From the NCBI GenBank assembly GCA_963575745.1, contig CAUYUJ010018316.1:489494-553493 (forward strand): a stretch of 64,000 bases of DNA. Direction: 5' to 3'. Below, one piece after another: positions 61,721-64,000 of this stretch (its first letter is position 1; each line of letters starts with the position of its first letter). The DNA is from Prorocentrum cordatum. Taxonomy: Eukaryota; Sar; Dinophyceae; Prorocentrales; Prorocentraceae. Both the position numbers and the translations under genes were made by a program. Under the pieces are notes generated by a model. It had not been told where the DNA came from, searched no databases, and saw only the letters and a program-made list of their open reading frames with translations.

Positions 61721-62575
61721 CCTTCTTGTGCATCCGCGAACGCATTCACCAAAGTTCGCCGACCCGTTGGGGCCACAGACGCGCAAGATGCCTGATCTGC
61801 CAAAACCTTTCTGGGGGACGACTACTTCAACACGGGAGGGGCATGGTTCCCGCGCTGTACCACTTCGTGTCTGGATCGTCCTCGAGCAGCGTTTCTTGGT
61901 GACTGTATAACCCCTGAACCGTGACAGCTGGACTTGCGCTTCGAGCGGTCGCGCTGGCCCCTCAATGCTCCCACGACTCCCCTAGACGATTTCGCACCGT
62001 CCTGGGGCTGCCCGATGGGACCAATAAGGTACCGGACTGAAACGACGTTACCACGAACAGGCACCCTGACACACAACGGCAGAAGGATAGAAACAAAAAC
62101 TGTGCGAGACCCAACATATTCGAAGGCTATGTCATTCCCTGGTTCTTTGGCTTGCTTGTCGTCTTGGCCCGTGATGTTTTTTTTTATAATGCCTTTGGGA
62201 GCCCCCCAGGCAGCACCAGAAGGCCTTCAATCAATCTACGGTGACTCCTGCAGGGCGCAAGGGCGGGCGGCCCCAAGACAAGCCAACACCGCATCAAGAC
62301 GCCCCAAGACAGCCAAAGATCTGACACAGAAAAACACCAACGATATCGCAAGACTGGTCCAACACCCCCCCTGAAGGCCTGGTGACATCTGAAAGGGGGG
62401 AGACGGCGGAGGAGGCTTATAACGAGAAAGAGACCGAGAAGGATACGATGGTAGTGAGAAACCTGAAGATGTGGAGGCGTACAAACGCGGTGAAGCAATC
62501 CTTGGCGAGACCAGAATAAACCATATTACATCATAACGGTTTCGAGAATGAGAACATCGAATCGCACAAGGGCCA
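61721..62575. other. No supported gene
   Basis: Moderate GC, no repeat or domain seen. T9 run near 62177. Confidence 0.4.
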
Positions 62576-63115
62576 CCAAACATGACGATCACATCAGACA
62601 GGTCGGATCAGACCGGGCATACCACATTCAGCAACACTGAACATACCAGGCCACATGACACAAAGAACGCCAAGCAGACCAATACTGTATTCCAGAACAA
62701 GAACAGAACTGCAGAACACGCGAGACCAAACCAGACAGACAATGAGGCTGGAATGCAACATACTGACAGAGACCATAAATATCCAGGCGGACCACACCGA
62801 ACCAGCAATGCAATAACAAGCCGATCGAGACATATCAAATCACACTCAAGACGCGCAGACCAGAAAGACGAGATATATCAGAAAAGACAGGCCGACCAGA
62901 AATATTATGTAAACATGACACACTTGACTGCACAATTGGACCGTACACACCTCAATGGCACACGGCATAAACACGCCAGAAAAAACCAGTTTGGCACGTA
63001 TGTGAAACCGGCAGGACAGACAGACCAGACAGAATGACGAGGCACTCAGACCACCCAGGCAAGCACACTGTCCCGACGAACAGACATACCAGACGGATCG
63101 GGGAAGCCTAAATTC
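62576..63115. repeat. T-poor, strand-asymmetric degenerate CAGAC repeat
   Basis: ACCAGACAGACC, CAGACCAGA and ACATACCAG words recur without fixed period. The plus strand is A/C/G-rich with few T over about 540 bp, unlike its surroundings. ORFs on either strand are biased (Thr/Asn/Arg plus; Cys/Leu/Val minus) and not gene-like. Confidence 0.55.
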
Positions 63116-63243
63116 TTTTGCCGAGATGGCTACCGACAGGTGCAAGCATATGTTCGATATCTCTGCAGTCCTCCTCGAGCTCGCCTGCCATCCCCGGCGC
63201 GCTGGGCCGGAAGCGCCTGCCGCCCGGGGCTCAGTCAGCCCCT

Positions 63244-64000
63244 TCAGAAGGTCGTGGAGCGTGGGGTCCACGGCCAGCCAAAGTACCGACACGGCTGCCC
63301 AGGCCCCGCTGCGAACGCACCTCGGGCGCCCCCCAGCCAGGAGCGCTTCGCCGTCACGCGGCGCCCGGTCACGGTCGCAGCCGCGCAGCCGCTCAAGCCA
63401 CCAATCTCACCGGGCACCGGGATCTGCGCCGCCAGAGCCCTCGGGTGCTTGCCGGACTCGCGGGCAAAGCCGCAGGTCTTCAGGTGCTTGTCGACGTCCA
63501 CGCGCAAGAGCTCCTTGGCCCCGAGATCTGCCGGGCTGGACCCCCCCCGCGTCTTCCGAACGTCAATCTCCTTCCTCGCGCGCTTCTCCTGCACCCGCAG
63601 CATAGGAGTGCGCAGGTGCCTGATGCGTCCGATGCCGCGCCTGCCGAAGATGCCCTTCGCGGCGCTGCTGTCCGCATGCGTCGCAGGGTACAGTGTCATG
63701 CCGAGGTCTGCGCCAAGCGAGCGAGCGCACACCTAGGGCAAGTGAGGTGCCCTTCGCCCCGGCCGCGAACTCCGCCTCGCCGCTGGACAGGCCTGTCACG
63801 CCCTGGGTGCTCACCGTGCTCTTCAAGAGGTGAGAGCCGAAGAACACGAAGACGGAATTCACACTCTTGCGATTTATCACGTCGCCAGCCCAGTCAGAAT
63901 CGCAGTAGAAGTCTATGCGCTTGCCCTCGTGGTGCTGCTCAGCGAAGCTCTGCGCACATCGGGGCTCTCCCTTCAAGAAACGAGCGACCCTCTTGAGCCG
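63244..64000 (-). pseudogene. Ty1/copia retrotransposon RNase H domain, partial, one frameshift
   Basis: On the minus strand the frame is open from the window edge: RLKRVARFLKGEPRCAQSFA is the RT/RNase H connection, FYCDSDWAGD carries the first catalytic Asp, LLKSTVSTQGVTGLSSGEAE then F the catalytic Glu block. Near 63735-63700 the frame shifts by one base and the other frame continues with LYPATHADSSAAKGIFGR (third Asp), GIGRIRHLRTPMLRVQEKRA and VDVDKHLKTCGF, the usual copia C-terminus (GxGRxRHL...H). All acidic residues seem present, so only the frameshift breaks it. RT, integrase and gag would lie beyond 64000. The frame stays open to 63244, but similarity to copia ends near 63460; the rest may be 3' region. 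No LTR was identified. Confidence 0.85.

Overview
This window looks like nuclear DNA of a dinoflagellate: GC-rich, dominated by transposable-element debris, fold-back elements and simple repeats, with almost no conventional genes. Support: (1) a roughly 9 kb non-LTR retrotransposon (11.4-21.0 kb) whose ORF2 ends in a cytosine-C5-methyltransferase-like domain, a combination known to me only from dinoflagellate-type retroelements; (2) a Ty1/copia RNase H at the right edge; (3) two short stretches resembling the dinoflagellate spliced leader (SL) in its DNA form; (4) codon-rich coiled-coil ORFs behind splice-acceptor-like sequence. No rRNA, tRNA, CRISPR array, bacterial-type operon or riboswitch was recognised. 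Nearly all long ORFs across triplet, tetranucleotide and 77-bp repeats are artefacts of stop-free GC-rich repeats.

Layout. 0-3 kb: two successive tandem arrays (77-bp unit, then a 75-100-bp relative) inside a duplicated leader-array-trailer unit. 3-11 kb: fold-back elements (families A, C, P), a dispersed 'GGGGCCCTGGGACACACA' element (family S), GAC and GGA/GGGGGA tracts, a 70-codon ORF behind a possible SL relic. 11.1-21.0 kb: 53-bp tandem repeat, then the retrotransposon: ORF1 (zinc finger, RD-rich stretch, coiled coil, intact, 552 aa) and ORF2, broken by about nine frame changes, with order N-terminal region, RNase H-like, APE/EEP endonuclease, reverse transcriptase, C2H2 finger, methyltransferase-like domain, and a short tetranucleotide 3' tail. 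21-32 kb: further fold-back elements, two of them with perfect 9-10 bp target-site duplications (Mutator-like), a pentanucleotide satellite and one possible exon. 33-36 kb: a long hairpin, a 53-bp array and an exact 171-bp array. 38-50 kb: a 177-bp inverted-repeat element, local duplications, TCC/GTAT/GTC arrays and more copies of the dispersed families. 51.4-52.6 kb: a palindrome of about 1 kb made of two microsatellite types. 53-64 kb: a LINE 3' fragment, a large (GCGT)n array, minus-strand coiled-coil exons with an in-frame 42-bp repeat, a strand-asymmetric T-poor tract and the copia fragment.

How the parts relate: the retrotransposon is the only multi-gene unit. ORF1 would be the RNA-binding/assembly protein; ORF2 would nick target DNA, reverse transcribe, remove RNA and possibly methylate DNA. 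This copy looks dead (frameshifts; catalytic Glu to Lys in the endonuclease). Most of the rest is a mosaic of short non-autonomous inverted-repeat elements whose transposases are not in the window.
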